DNA from: Lepiota brunneoincarnata
Lineage: Eukaryota > Basidiomycota > Agaricomycetes > Agaricales > Agaricaceae
Length of the DNA stretch: 64,000 bases
Reading direction: 5' to 3'
NCBI GenBank assembly: GCA_023014365.1
Contig: JAEBUN010000029.1
Coordinates: forward strand, 124,001-188,000
Part shown: piece after piece, positions 54,506 to 64,000 of the stretch
Position numbering within the stretch: position 1 is the stretch's first letter
How the letters are laid out: each line of letters starts with the position of its first letter
The notes under the pieces: model-generated
Seen by the model: the letters and a program-made list of their open reading frames with translations, nothing else
What the model was told of the DNA's origin: nothing
The model's database searches: none
Position numbers and translations under genes: made by a program

Positions 54506-56440
54506 TGAACCGGGGGGTGGAACGAGGATGGAGAGGAGGAAAGGACGAGTTATAGATCCACAGAAAATCGTTGATCAAGCACGTTGCGGTGGGCTATTTC
54601 CAATTTGGGCACAGCCATCTGGACCGATCTTGCCGGTTTCGACTCGCTCGGTTTGGAGTCTGACCCGGCCCGGTTCGTGCACGAGGCCCTCTCAACGTCC
54701 TCTTCGCGTGCCCCCGTCCCCTCCTCATGTTCGCTAACCACCCCTGCGCTTCTTCACAGCACACACACACACTGTTAGCGCCGACAATTCGCATTAATAT
54801 CAATGCCCATTGCCCTAATCCTCGGTGCCCTTCATTCATGTGCCTTTCCACCCGCCCCACGAGGCCTGCGCAAACCCTCACTTTTGTTTTCCAAGATCAT
54901 CAAATATCCCTCTCCATTACAACTCCCTCTGCGACAACAAAAAAGAATTTTATTATACCCTCCCACAGAGACGGCCATCCAGCTCTTTATACAGTTATCT
55001 AGTCTCCCAGATCCGACGCCTCCTTCCGACTTCTATCAATGCGCACATTAAACACTCTGACACTATCAGAAGGCAGGAAAGCCTGGCTGCTCTCTGCCAT
55101 GGCAAGGCAAGGCCAATACGTCACACTCCTTCTATACGGAGATAACCAGGGAAGCGATTCCTCCCCAGCATCACCCAATCTCATTACAAGAATCCCAAGC
55201 CTGCCACTGCATCTATACGATGTGAACATGGACCCTTATAATTACTTGGTCGACAAGTCAAGTGTCTTGTCGACCAGATGGCTGACTACCATATCCGGCA
55301 TGCCCCTCTCAAAATCTGGTCTGCCAGGCGATAAAGGGAATGTCGGCTGTAACCTCTTTTTCTCCCGTTCTTATTTCATGCTCAGACCTCCAGTTGTGTC
55401 GTTGGCTGTATTCTGTTACCGCAGGCAAAGTAAACGAGGCGCAGGGCATACAGGGGAGCGCCGTAGAGGATCCCGCCCGTTCATCATCAGACAACGTTAA
55501 CGACAGCCACTGCCGTAGGTGGCATCGGGTACGATAAGAGAAGGCTTCAACGGGGTATCAAGTACCCGGAGCATCCCAAACTTCAACGCTCACCATGATT
55601 CATACATATCCCCTACCCCCTTCCTCCACCATCCATCAATCAACTAATGAGGATCTCCTGTTACTCGCTTCCACAAAAGGCAGCCATGACCCAGAGCCAT
55701 AGTTACTCCGTCCACACACGTTCAGATACTACACGCGGGCTGAAAATAAAATAGAAAGCAGGGCCGACGGACCTCATTTGCCCTAGCCTTCTAGCGCGGA
55801 ACTGTGGAGAATGGGTCAAGTGTTGATCGTCCTTGTATGCAACTCACCTGGACTAGGAACCCGCCACTCCCTCGACTGCTCTTCTCGCTGGTGAACACAT
55901 ACCCGACCCCCCTGTTTTTTTTCCCGCCTCATGTCTCGTTACTTTTTCTGTCTGTTCTCATCTGTCAGAAGTCGACATCTAGCTTCCTAAGGATCCAGTT
56001 TACTTCTCTTCCTTCTTGCCGCCTTCCATTTATCCAGGGACATGGCCTTCGCTGTTTTTCGCTCCCTTCGAGAACGAATATATATTTGCTTCTCCGTATC
56101 GGATTTTCCAGACTCCGTGAAGTGACTCCGAAAAACCGCTTACGAATGCCCGAACACCCAAAAACAAAGAGGAGCACTATACACTCACTGGAGATCCCCA
56201 GCCACCCCAACCAGCATCCCTTCCCGCTCCCGCATCTACCGTCCTGACCCCTCACGCCCGGATCAATATCTCCACAGTACAGCCCCCCCCCCTCACTCCC
56301 CCTCGCGGACCCTCCCTCCCTAACTTCCACCCCTTGCACTTCTCTCCGCCTCCGAGCTTAAATTCATACACAATCAACCCGTGCGATTTAACCTCACCCT
56401 GCCCACTCCTTTTACCGATCTTCTCCTGCCCCGGGATCAA
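54506..56440. other. GATA gene 5' region; no further gene
   Basis: Pyrimidine-rich tracts and short frames only. An 11-base perfect inverted repeat with an 8-base loop lies at 55247-55276 (TGGTCGACAAG and its complement). The 5' UTR and promoter of the GATA gene must lie in the first part of this interval. Confidence 0.4.
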
Positions 56441-56823
56441 CTAACGAATATGGCGATCTGAATTGAATTGAAGAGCCGATCTTAGATTTCCAGAGTTTCT
56501 CCTTTGTAATGGCTGTTTCAGGGTCTTGCACTTTCGTAGACGTTCAGGATCGTATGATGCGAAGAAAATGTCCTGTTGTATATCGCATTGTGCTAAAATG
56601 TCAGTGAACCAATTTTCAAGATCACGACCATTGACCATAACATCAAAGCCCTAACATCACCAAGAACACCAAGACCTAGCAAGCAAACCCCCGTCCCCAC
56701 CAACAACCCATCGACGAACCAGCAAAAAAGAAAAGCAAGAGGAGGGAGAAGGGCACAGAGGGGGAAGACCACCATCTTCCCCCAATTATGGGCCTCGAGG
56801 CTCACATACTCCATTTCGGGCAC
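56441..56823 (-). other. possible small membrane-protein exons, unrecognised
   Basis: Two overlapping minus-strand frames: 56593-56823 (MPEMEYVSLEAHNWGKMVVF, with two hydrophobic segments) and 56441-56638 (VNGRDLENWFTDILAQCDIQ). They could be joined by an intron, but no sites are compelling. The first faintly recalls two-helix Pmp3-like peptides (LPPL at the start of a helix); I would not assign it. Confidence 0.2.
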
Positions 56824-59800
56824 TTCGAAGCGAAGGTAATGAGGTCTTTAGGTATGCATATTGGGAGGAAGGAACAAGCCCTCTCTCGTGGCTCGCCCAG
56901 TATATGTATATATCTATTTAGCTCTCACGGCTATATCGACTATCGTATATCAACCCATCGACCATCGATGGTGATCTGCTATCGATGGATCATGGTATTG
57001 TTAGCGGCTGGATCTATAATCGACCTGGGTTATGGCATCTATTAAGCCGGGGAGCGTGGAACGTTGCTTATAGGGCGGAACCGGATCTGAGTGGGTGCCA
57101 TCACGACTCAATGTTCATGATGGAGGCTTTCATACTATTTGCTCTTCGCAGTGCGCACTAGCATTTGCAAGAGTATTACAACAAGCAACAATCCCTTGCG
57201 GACCTCGGCATCACGGATTCCATGTTAGCTCTCGACACCTTCTGTGTTCTCTGAACAACTTCCAGCTAGCAGGGACCCACACACGCACACAATCAGTAGT
57301 GTATATATCCACTTTGCCGATTTGATGGCTGCACTGTTCTTCGGGACGTAAGATAAAAACAGGCATCACTCAGGTTCAAAGATCCGAACACCCCGCCACC
57401 CCTCAGCCTAGGCCTCACCCCCCCTCCTCCATCGAAGCGATCGATTCCTCCCTGATCTACATCTCACTCGCAAGCGGGAGTGCATTCATTGATCAATCCA
57501 TCATTTTTAATAAAAATTATATTAAATTTCGATCACATGCTTTCGTGTTCTTGATCACGCACCGCACGCACGGCAGCGCAACTTATCATCATTATCTGAG
57601 TGGCTAATGAACACCACAGATGATCCACCGCTCCAAACTGGTGGGCGCGGCTAGAACTAGAGCACAGTGAACATGCGTCTTCTCTGGTGGATCAGCTCCA
57701 ACAATTGCTGTGTGCTGTTCAGCAAGCGCAGAATTAGTGTAACGCAACAGCAGCACTAGGGTTATAACATCGGCCCGCAGCACATCCATCTGCTCCATTC
57801 CTGCCAATGCCTCAGCTCGCAGAGCGCCTAATAGGCATCTCATGCATCAAGGGACAAAACGCAGGCAGCAACTTGTGGGTCCGGTGGCTGTGTCGACATG
57901 TGTTGCGCTAGAATACACCTAGAGCACCCCCCCACCTTCTTAGTGGCTCTGTTCTATCATTTCCGTTATTACGGACAAAGAAGCTGAAACACCTCTCTAC
58001 CCTCCGCCCTCTCTCCCAGGGGGAGGGAGGGCGGGTATCAAGGAAAACCAGCTTACCCCCTTGTATCTGCACCTACAGCCTTTTTTTTTTTCCGGGATAG
58101 TCGTCTTGTTCGTGAACCGGTGACCCCAAATATGAAGTTCCTGCGATGGGTCCCACACTGGCAGGGTGGGCACCAAACATCACTCATGATAGAAATTCTC
58201 TAAGCACGCTTGAAACCCACAGCAACAGTCTGATTAGAACCTTCTACACGATTGATGTGGCTCTAACATGGCGCTTATCCTCACATGAAAAAAGAAGTCC
58301 TGCAGGATGCTGTGTGGGAGCTTGAAGCGGGCGTCTGCAAGTAACATGATACACTTTTTTCTGATGAACCACACACCCTTAAATACGGACTGAGGGTTCG
58401 CAAGTAACAAGACATTTTCCGGACCGTGGTTGCCTAAGTATACCCCGGACACTGTTCGTATGTGCACACCTCTTTTTTTCAGGGTCGTGTCGGCCTGATC
58501 TCTTGTCCTCATGGGCTCGGACGCTATCACCAGCCACACTGATCCCCCTATGCAAGTTATCAGCATGGAGGTATATGAATTAAAAAAACCGATGGTGGGC
58601 CTCGACCAGTGGAGCAACTACGAAGCAAGCGAAGGCTCGAAGCACAACTGCCCATCAACTTTTTCGACAGGGAAAACACCGAAATATCTCATCTTATCGC
58701 AACCCAGAATTCGGAGCCCGGATTGAAGGTTTCTGAACATCTCAGTCGGAAGCTTGAGGCTGCGAGGCCGAGTCATCCCTTTTACCACCGACAGGTACTA
58801 ACAGGAAGAGCTGTCAGGGGTGGAGCTGCTCGAACTCGTGGAAAGGGTTGAGTTGTGGAATGATGATTGACCGAAGTGGTGAGAAGCGGATGTAGGTGTT
58901 TTTTTTACCTGGATTCCCGGCGGTGCACGTAGATAGTGACTAGTCTTACTCTACGTCCGATGCAAGAAGTAGGACCAACTGGAATGGCCTCTGCTATCCT
59001 ATGACGGATACTCTTACTATTTGTCCTTTGCATGTTGTGTTAAACCGCTAATCGGAGTCTTGAATACCCTCCGACCACCTTCTCAGTTATCTGTATATAA
59101 TTAAGAACAACTCCAGATACGGACACTCATGTGAGCAGACGAGTGACAGATTAAGAGCCCTACGGAGGTACTTGTCTAATCATATCAAACAACGTGTTTG
59201 ATCTGATTCTACCTCTGCCGCTATGGACAAGGTTCGAACTCCTTCCACCAATCAAGCCGGGAGCTTCTGTGGCAAAACACGATGCAACGGTGTGCAACTT
59301 TCCTTTGTTCTAAAAGTTCAATCAACGTGGCCTCTATCTACCCTTGCTATACAATTCAAAAATTGTACCATCGCATACCCCCACTGAAGCTTCTATTTCT
59401 TGGACAGCTGGTATGGTGGCAGAACTTGAAATTTTTTCTGCCGGAGGCGAACTTCAGTTAAGCTGAGAATCCACTCGCATACGCCGGATCCGAAGGTTTT
59501 CTTGCTTCTACAGCCCCTCTCCTGTGGTTTGTCTTGAGTTTGCCACCAGTCAAAACCAATAAATCGTTGGTTTTCCGGGGCACATTAATTTATGAGCAGC
59601 TGACTATCCTGATATATGCTAGTACGAGCATCAAACGGGCGATGATGGTTAGTTCAGCTTCAACGGGCGCCCTGCTTCGGGCATTCCACTTGAGCTCGGG
59701 GACATTGGGTCCCCCAGAAAACAACTCTGGGAGATCCGGTGCATCGACAATCTTGGAGCTTGAGCTTTAAACCGAACTCAGGTCTACGTCCGGATCTTTC

Positions 59801-61060
59801 AGCTCGTCCGCTCACTGCTTGCTGAAAGGAAGCCAAATGGGCTACGGAGAAAGGTTCAAAACCCATGGGTGATGACGCAGTGTCGACCACTGGTTTTGGC
59901 AAGAGGGCAGTCTGAACAGTTCATTGCAGACACCTGATTGGATTGCCACAACGCCTTGAAGTTGCAAGGATCTAATCTATATCGGGGGGGACGGTTGATC
60001 TTTATCAACGCACATGCAATTGCGGTGTGTAGATTACTTACGTAGGATATACCGGGCTTAGCTGCTCTCTGTCCGTTAGAGGGGACGGTGTGGCAGATGT
60101 GCTTCCAGACTTACATGAGGATGGTGCGTTCAATAGTGACGATGCCAATGGAAAATCCCTGTCAAGGCCAATCAATAGTAAAACTAGAACATGCCAAGCT
60201 GACGTTGATAAACTTGTAAGGCAGAAAGCATTTGGCAGGGGGCCTTCTTGACCCGGGATTTTAATACTATGGAATACAGCATTCTGTCCTAGACGTTTCG
60301 TAATTGGAACCGCGAAGAAGAAGATGGGGGTCACCAGGACGTTAACTTTCGTGCTGTATTTCTCCGACGATCCCTTCAAATACCACCTTTGGATATAAAC
60401 GCTAAGAGGCTCACTTGACACCAGCCTTGAGGCCTTGGGGTTTAACCGAGTCTCCTGCACAACACCTCCTGGATTTCGGGGGGAAGGGGACCCCAGAGCG
60501 GCAATTTGTACAGGAACAGTTTGGTATTCAGCGCTCGGCTGCCAGCACAAGCAGCGCAAGTCAGTCCCCTCATTTTGGGTGAGATACGCGGTTCTCGGTA
60601 GATGACGTGCTTGCCACCCCCGCATGACCCTTTCAGAGTCGCCCAAGTTCATAAATTAAGTCACGAGGTCATGCGTGCCGTGCATGGTTCTGTGGCTAGC
60701 CCCAGATATGGCCATAATTTGTGTTGCATCCCCCTCAATTGAGGACGTTAATGGTTGCCTGTACGACAAACATGTAAGTAATATGGGAGCTCCTTCGTAT
60801 CCAGAGGTGAGGGATTTCGGCAGGTGCATGGTGGTGATTCTGGCAGCTTGGTGATTAAAATCTGTATTCTTGGTTCAAATTTTGTGGCGTGGAGTTCAAA
60901 GAAGGTGGGCGGATATTATGGGTATTGTTTGGCTATGAGGAACTCGAATAACAATTCTATTGACCTTGTGGTTATTCATTCCCTAGCCATCGTGGCCACT
61001 TTTAATGAATGAATTAATGTATGCCCCTGCAGCCTTGGTCCGGTTTGATTTACCTTTCTG
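56824..61060. other. no convincing gene; scattered coding-like pieces on the plus strand
   Basis: Pieces that read like protein: 58,609-58,851 (INFFDRENTEISHLIATQNS), 59,230-59,290 (RFELLPPIKPGASVAKHD), 60,440-60,560 (HLLDFGGKGTPERQFVQEQF) and 60,821-61,012, where an intron end is followed by VHGGDSGSLVIKI, a GDSGS-type serine-protease active-site motif. They may be parts of one decayed multi-exon gene, but no continuous model could be built. The 204-codon minus-strand frame at 60038-60652 has no motif. Confidence 0.25.
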
Positions 61061-61069
61061 GAGAGACGA

Positions 61070-61297
61070 GCTGGCGGTGCTCTGACAAATAGCCGGGAGG
61101 AGGCAGTCGATCAGCATGGCTTCCAATATTATTCAGACGCTTTGGAAAAACGTAAATACGGGGTTACAGCCAACAACTTTGAGTACATTGAGTACCCAGT
61201 AATATCCCCCGTAGAATTGTATGCCAGTCGTGAGAAAGAGGAGCTCTTCACCCGATTCTTATCACGAGCAGACGCTGGGGAAGAGGAATTCGAGTGA
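61070..61297 (+). other. open coding-like 3' exon, unrecognised
   Basis: The frame TNSREEAVDQHGFQYYSDAL continues KRKYGVTANNFEYIEYPVIS and ends SRADAGEEEFE with a stop at 61297. Its charged composition and length without stops look like a genuine protein C-terminus. A preceding exon ending FWRDELAVL is possible. I do not recognise the family. Confidence 0.25.
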
Positions 61298-61594
61298 TCC
61301 ACAATATATTTGGGTGGGAGATGAATTGTTCTCAAGAATAGTAGCGGTCGAAAAAGGTGCTTGAAATGCTTGCATGTGTCGTGGCTCGAGTGACTCGGTC
61401 TAATCCGACCCTGAATTAGGGGCAGGAATTCTGCCCGACTGGTCTCAGCGGGTCCCATGGTGGAAGTTCGAGTCAGTGGAGGGCAATCGAGAGACCGTTC
61501 TCTTGATACTAGAAGCGAGCCACGTTGTTCTGAGGAAGTAGAACAATCATAGAAAACTCCGCTGTCCGGCGAATTATCGCTATTGATCGGATGA

Positions 61595-61705
61595 CAGCGC
61601 GTGTACAGACTTTCCAGCGTCGATGAGGGCCGGAAGGGCATTCAAGACGGTGGAGGTCGTCGAACGTGACAGAAGACAACCTGCAAGTTTCTCATAGTTA
61701 TGCCC
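61595..61705 (-). pseudogene. TPR-like module fragment (mod-4)
   Basis: Minus-strand copy of the leader (AACTATGAGAAACTTGCAGG) and first exon (GAACGTTCGACGACCTCCACC-like, no ATG; CTCATCGACGCTGGAAAGTC kept). It lies head-to-head with NLR-C, repeating the NLR/module arrangement on the opposite orientation. I see no continuation beyond exon 1. Confidence 0.6.
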
Positions 61706-61871
61706 TTTCCTCGTCATCTCGTACGCTGCGAAGGAGTGGGGAGTGGGCGGCCTGTGTTGATATAAGGTGCGGCATTCCATTATGTGCATAACTTGTTGTA
61801 ATCCTGTAATGGCACCTCTCAGGCCAATCAACCCACCGACCAATCCTCGTCGAGCGCCGGCATCGAAGCAC

Positions 61872-62296
61872 CATGGGTGGGGGGACTTATGCGGGTTTTG
61901 CCCTTGCGAAGGGGCTCATCAGAGGGTCTAACCGCTGCCCTAACCCGCCTTGGCTCACGTAGCGACAGAATTAGACTACATAACTTAGGATGGCTGTGGG
62001 GGAGTATGAATCAATATATTAATTGATCTGCCGGACCGGCTAGGTGCCTCCGGGACCCCGTACAGGTAGGTAGGAAGGGGGGAGCTGGGCCTGGGGCATC
62101 CCTCCCACTCGGACCCCTCATAGCATGGTTACCTGATGAGAGGCCGGCCCACTGCGTAGTCTTATACACTACGGCTTTTTCGTCTGTCTGTCTGTGTGTA
62201 ATTCCTTAGCCAGATCCTTACTTAAGCGTCAGGCCGGCCGTCTCCGAAGATAGGGCAGCAAGCTGCGAAAGTGCGAGGTCTTGGAATCGAACCAAG
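61872..62296 (-). repeat. dispersed repeat, copy 2, inserted in the NLR-C promoter
   Basis: Relative to the NLR-A upstream region, NLR-C carries about 425 extra bases between GCATCGAAGCA and AAGATCCCA. Most of it matches, inverted, the repeat at 7555-7920. It is non-coding, with GTCTGTCTGTCTGTGTG near 62,183. Ends: CCATGGGTGGGG on one side, GAATCGAACCAAG on the other; no clear target duplication. Confidence 0.6.
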
Positions 62297-62348
62297 AAAG
62301 ATCCCAAAAGCCACAACAATAGCGCGCCTAACGACCTACGCTAAGACG

Positions 62349-64000
62349 ATGACCTCCACTCCACCCACCGGCTTACAAGCCTCAGCAGTCGCCATGGTTG
62401 CTCATGGATTACCCACCACCCCTGGTCGTGTTACACCCCCGACAGGCGTTGTCAACCCACCTATAAAAAGCTCCTCCGCCGCCATTAACCTGGCTGAGAC
62501 AGTGGCAAACATCGCAAAGGAGGCCAGCGAAGTGCTCACGAACGTGCCGTACGTCGGGGTTGTTGCAGGAGTTCTGCTCCATATCATCGAGATCAGAGAG
62601 GTGCATAAAATTACTGGAAAACTAGAGATCAACCTGTCTACAATCTGACCGTCCAACAGGAAATTCAAATCGAAAAGGGTCAGTCTCGCGAACTCATCGA
62701 TAAGATATTGCGCAGGTCGCGGGGCATCCTAAGCGGCCTACTCAAACTCGCCCGATCCCCGAACAGGGAGCGACTCAAGGACACAGAAAAGCAAATGGAA
62801 GAGTACAATCTGTGCGTTATTTGATCTCCTTCGCCCTGCGTACGCATTTGCTTAGCTGCCGTGCAGTCTCCTTCAGCAAATTCTTAGCGCACTCAAGACA
62901 AGAGTTCCCAAGGGAAAGCGCGCAAAATTAGGGGCCAAAATTGATCAATATATAAATCGGAAGTCAAGAATTGAAACTCTCGCAAAGTATGACCGTCTTA
63001 TCAATGAGTTCAACGCCGATTTCGTTGTATGTTCGGATGTCGCACTTCTACTGCGTGTTCTCATTCCAGCTCTATAGAACGTTCTTCTGATCGACCTCGT
63101 TAATCCTCTTCAACCCATTCCGGCGCCTTCAGGCCCTGCAAGGTACGACGTCCACCATTTTATCTATAACCAGAGCCCTGATAGTTGTTCCCCTTACTCA
63201 GTGTCTTCTACAAACCCATTCCATACCCTGACGAGATGATCGGGAGAGACGAAGAAAAGTCCAAGGTCATCGAAACACTCCTCAACCACGCCTTGCCACG
63301 GGTGGCCATCTTGGGGGCTGGCGGGATGGGGAAAACGACTCTCGCTCTGGCCACCTTGCATGATCCTGTAGTGATCGAACGATATCCATCACGATACTTT
63401 GTCTCCTGTGAGGCGGTTACATCCCTTTTTGGTTTGGTTTCGGAAATTGCCAATTCCCTGCATATCCCGCCGGCTGAACGCAATGAATCGTTGGCTGACA
63501 CCGTTCTCTCTCGACTTCACAAGGGCGGCATCCTGTACTTGGATAACTTTGAGACTATTTGGGAGGATGAAGCGATCCGATGGGATGTGGAGGGCTTATT
63601 GTCCCGCCTTGATCGCGTTCCCGGATGTGCCATCGTCATGACCATGCGAGGTACACAGCGCCCGTCTAGAGTTTCCTGGTCAAAGCCATTACTCCCGCCT
63701 TTGGAGCAACTGCGCGACGTCGACTCAAAGTTGATATTCGACAAGTCGGGTGTGCTCGCAGATGAGTTCACTGAAAAATTGCTCCACGCTGCCAATGGAA
63801 TACCCCTGGCTATTAAACTCGTCATCGCTCGATTGCAGGAGGGGAATGAACAGCCTAAATCATTGTGGGCCCGATGGCAACGGACACAGACAAATGCTAT
63901 AGGAACGGGTCGCATGCACCGCTTATCCAATCTCGATGTCTCTATACACCTGTCTGTACACAGTCCACGTATGCGAACAGATCCAAGTGCAATTCTGGTT
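62349..64000 (+). CDS. NLR-C: helical N-domain + P-loop NTPase, cut by window end
   Basis: Exons 62349-62600, 62660-62811, 62867-63023, 63078-63142 and 63202 onward stay open to the edge, with the same phases as NLR-B. Residues 1-84 (MTSTPPTGLQASAVAMVAHG, NLAETVANIAKEASEVLTNV, PYVGVVAGVLLHIIEIREEI) form the helical N-domain. Exon 2 gives IEKGQSRELIDKILRRSRGI. The NTPase has a canonical Walker A (LGAGGMGKTTLALATL), Walker B (ILYLDNFETIWEDE), the LTM-RGTQRP sensor strand and GIPLAIKLVIARLQ. The sequence stops after SVHSPRMRTDPSAIL, before the TPR part. No defect is visible, so this may be a working receptor. It shares closest wording with NLR-A in the NTPase. Its promoter contains an inserted repeat. 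Confidence 0.75.

Noticed and set aside
56593..56823. Pmp3-like small membrane protein
   Set aside because: Only LPPL and hydrophobicity fit; the signature around the second helix is absent, so no assignment was made.
59223..59260. GGTTCGAACTCC resembling a tRNA T-arm or B-box
   Set aside because: The stem on either side does not pair properly with a seven-base loop, and no D-arm or acceptor partner lies upstream; not a tRNA gene.
60038..60652. 204-codon minus-strand open frame
   Set aside because: No motif, no paralogue, and the plus strand shows comparably coding-like pieces; not supported as a gene.
62280..62300. tRNA-like 3' half at the end of the repeat (B-box match)
   Set aside because: No A-box or matching acceptor strand at tRNA spacing in either copy, so I report it only as a feature of the repeat and not as a tRNA or a proven SINE.
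1..64000. CRISPR arrays, operons, ribosome binding sites, bacterial insertion sequences
   Set aside because: The window is eukaryotic (spliced genes throughout), and no regularly spaced direct repeats other than the coding TPR units were seen.

Overview
This window is eukaryotic and reads as a filamentous basidiomycete, most likely an Agaricomycete. A Rhizoctonia-like fungus would fit, but the species is inference. Genes are split by many 45-95 nt GT-AG introns, with a few GC-AG. Recognisable genes are typically fungal: a PMC1-type calcium ATPase, an AKR1-type ankyrin-DHHC palmitoyltransferase, a Golgi pH regulator, a two-finger GATA factor, F-box proteins, eEF1B-gamma paralogues and NLR-like STAND proteins with TPR repeats.

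Layout. 0-2.0 kb: 5' part of a calcium ATPase gene (minus strand, cut by the window edge). 2.4-9.3 kb: two paralogues of an unrecognised family, the second frameshifted, flanking a decayed locus with a P-type ATPase P-domain fragment. 11-45 kb: a mosaic of repeated segments holding (a) an eEF1B-gamma paralogue joined in frame to a TPR-like N-terminal module, once intact and once broken; (b) an F-box/leucine-rich protein carrying the same module, once intact and once dead; (c) six copies or fragments of a cysteine-containing F-box gene, one intact; (d) two tandem NLR genes about 5 kb apart, one intact and one heavily frameshifted, plus orphan NLR pieces; (e) a Golgi pH regulator gene with a replaced 3' end. 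40.5-43.3 kb: AKR1, with two apparent frameshifts. 51.4-54.5 kb: GATA factor, intact over five exons. 54.5-61.5 kb: largely without recognisable genes. 61.6-64 kb: a third NLR gene, open as far as it is visible, on the plus strand.

How it fits together. The NLR genes share one exon plan: a helical N-terminal domain resembling fungal MLKL/HeLo-like cell-death domains, then a P-loop NTPase, then 40-residue TPR units. That is the plan of fungal allorecognition and immunity receptors. Each NLR start is head-to-head with the TPR-like module or a fragment of it, and F-box and eEF1B-gamma 3' segments travel in the same blocks. The whole region looks like a birth-and-death cluster in which segmental duplication and recombination in introns build chimeric genes. 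The most unusual candidate is the 21.5-23.6 kb gene: 524 codons over nine exons in frame, fusing the F-box family's TPR-like module to a complete eEF1B-gamma.

Several long multi-exon genes read through without error: GATA 951 aa, F-box/LRR 945 aa, NLR-B 887 aa, chimeric eEF1B-gamma 524 aa. I therefore take most frameshifts in the other copies as real decay rather than poor sequence. All family calls are from reading the translations; no database search was possible.
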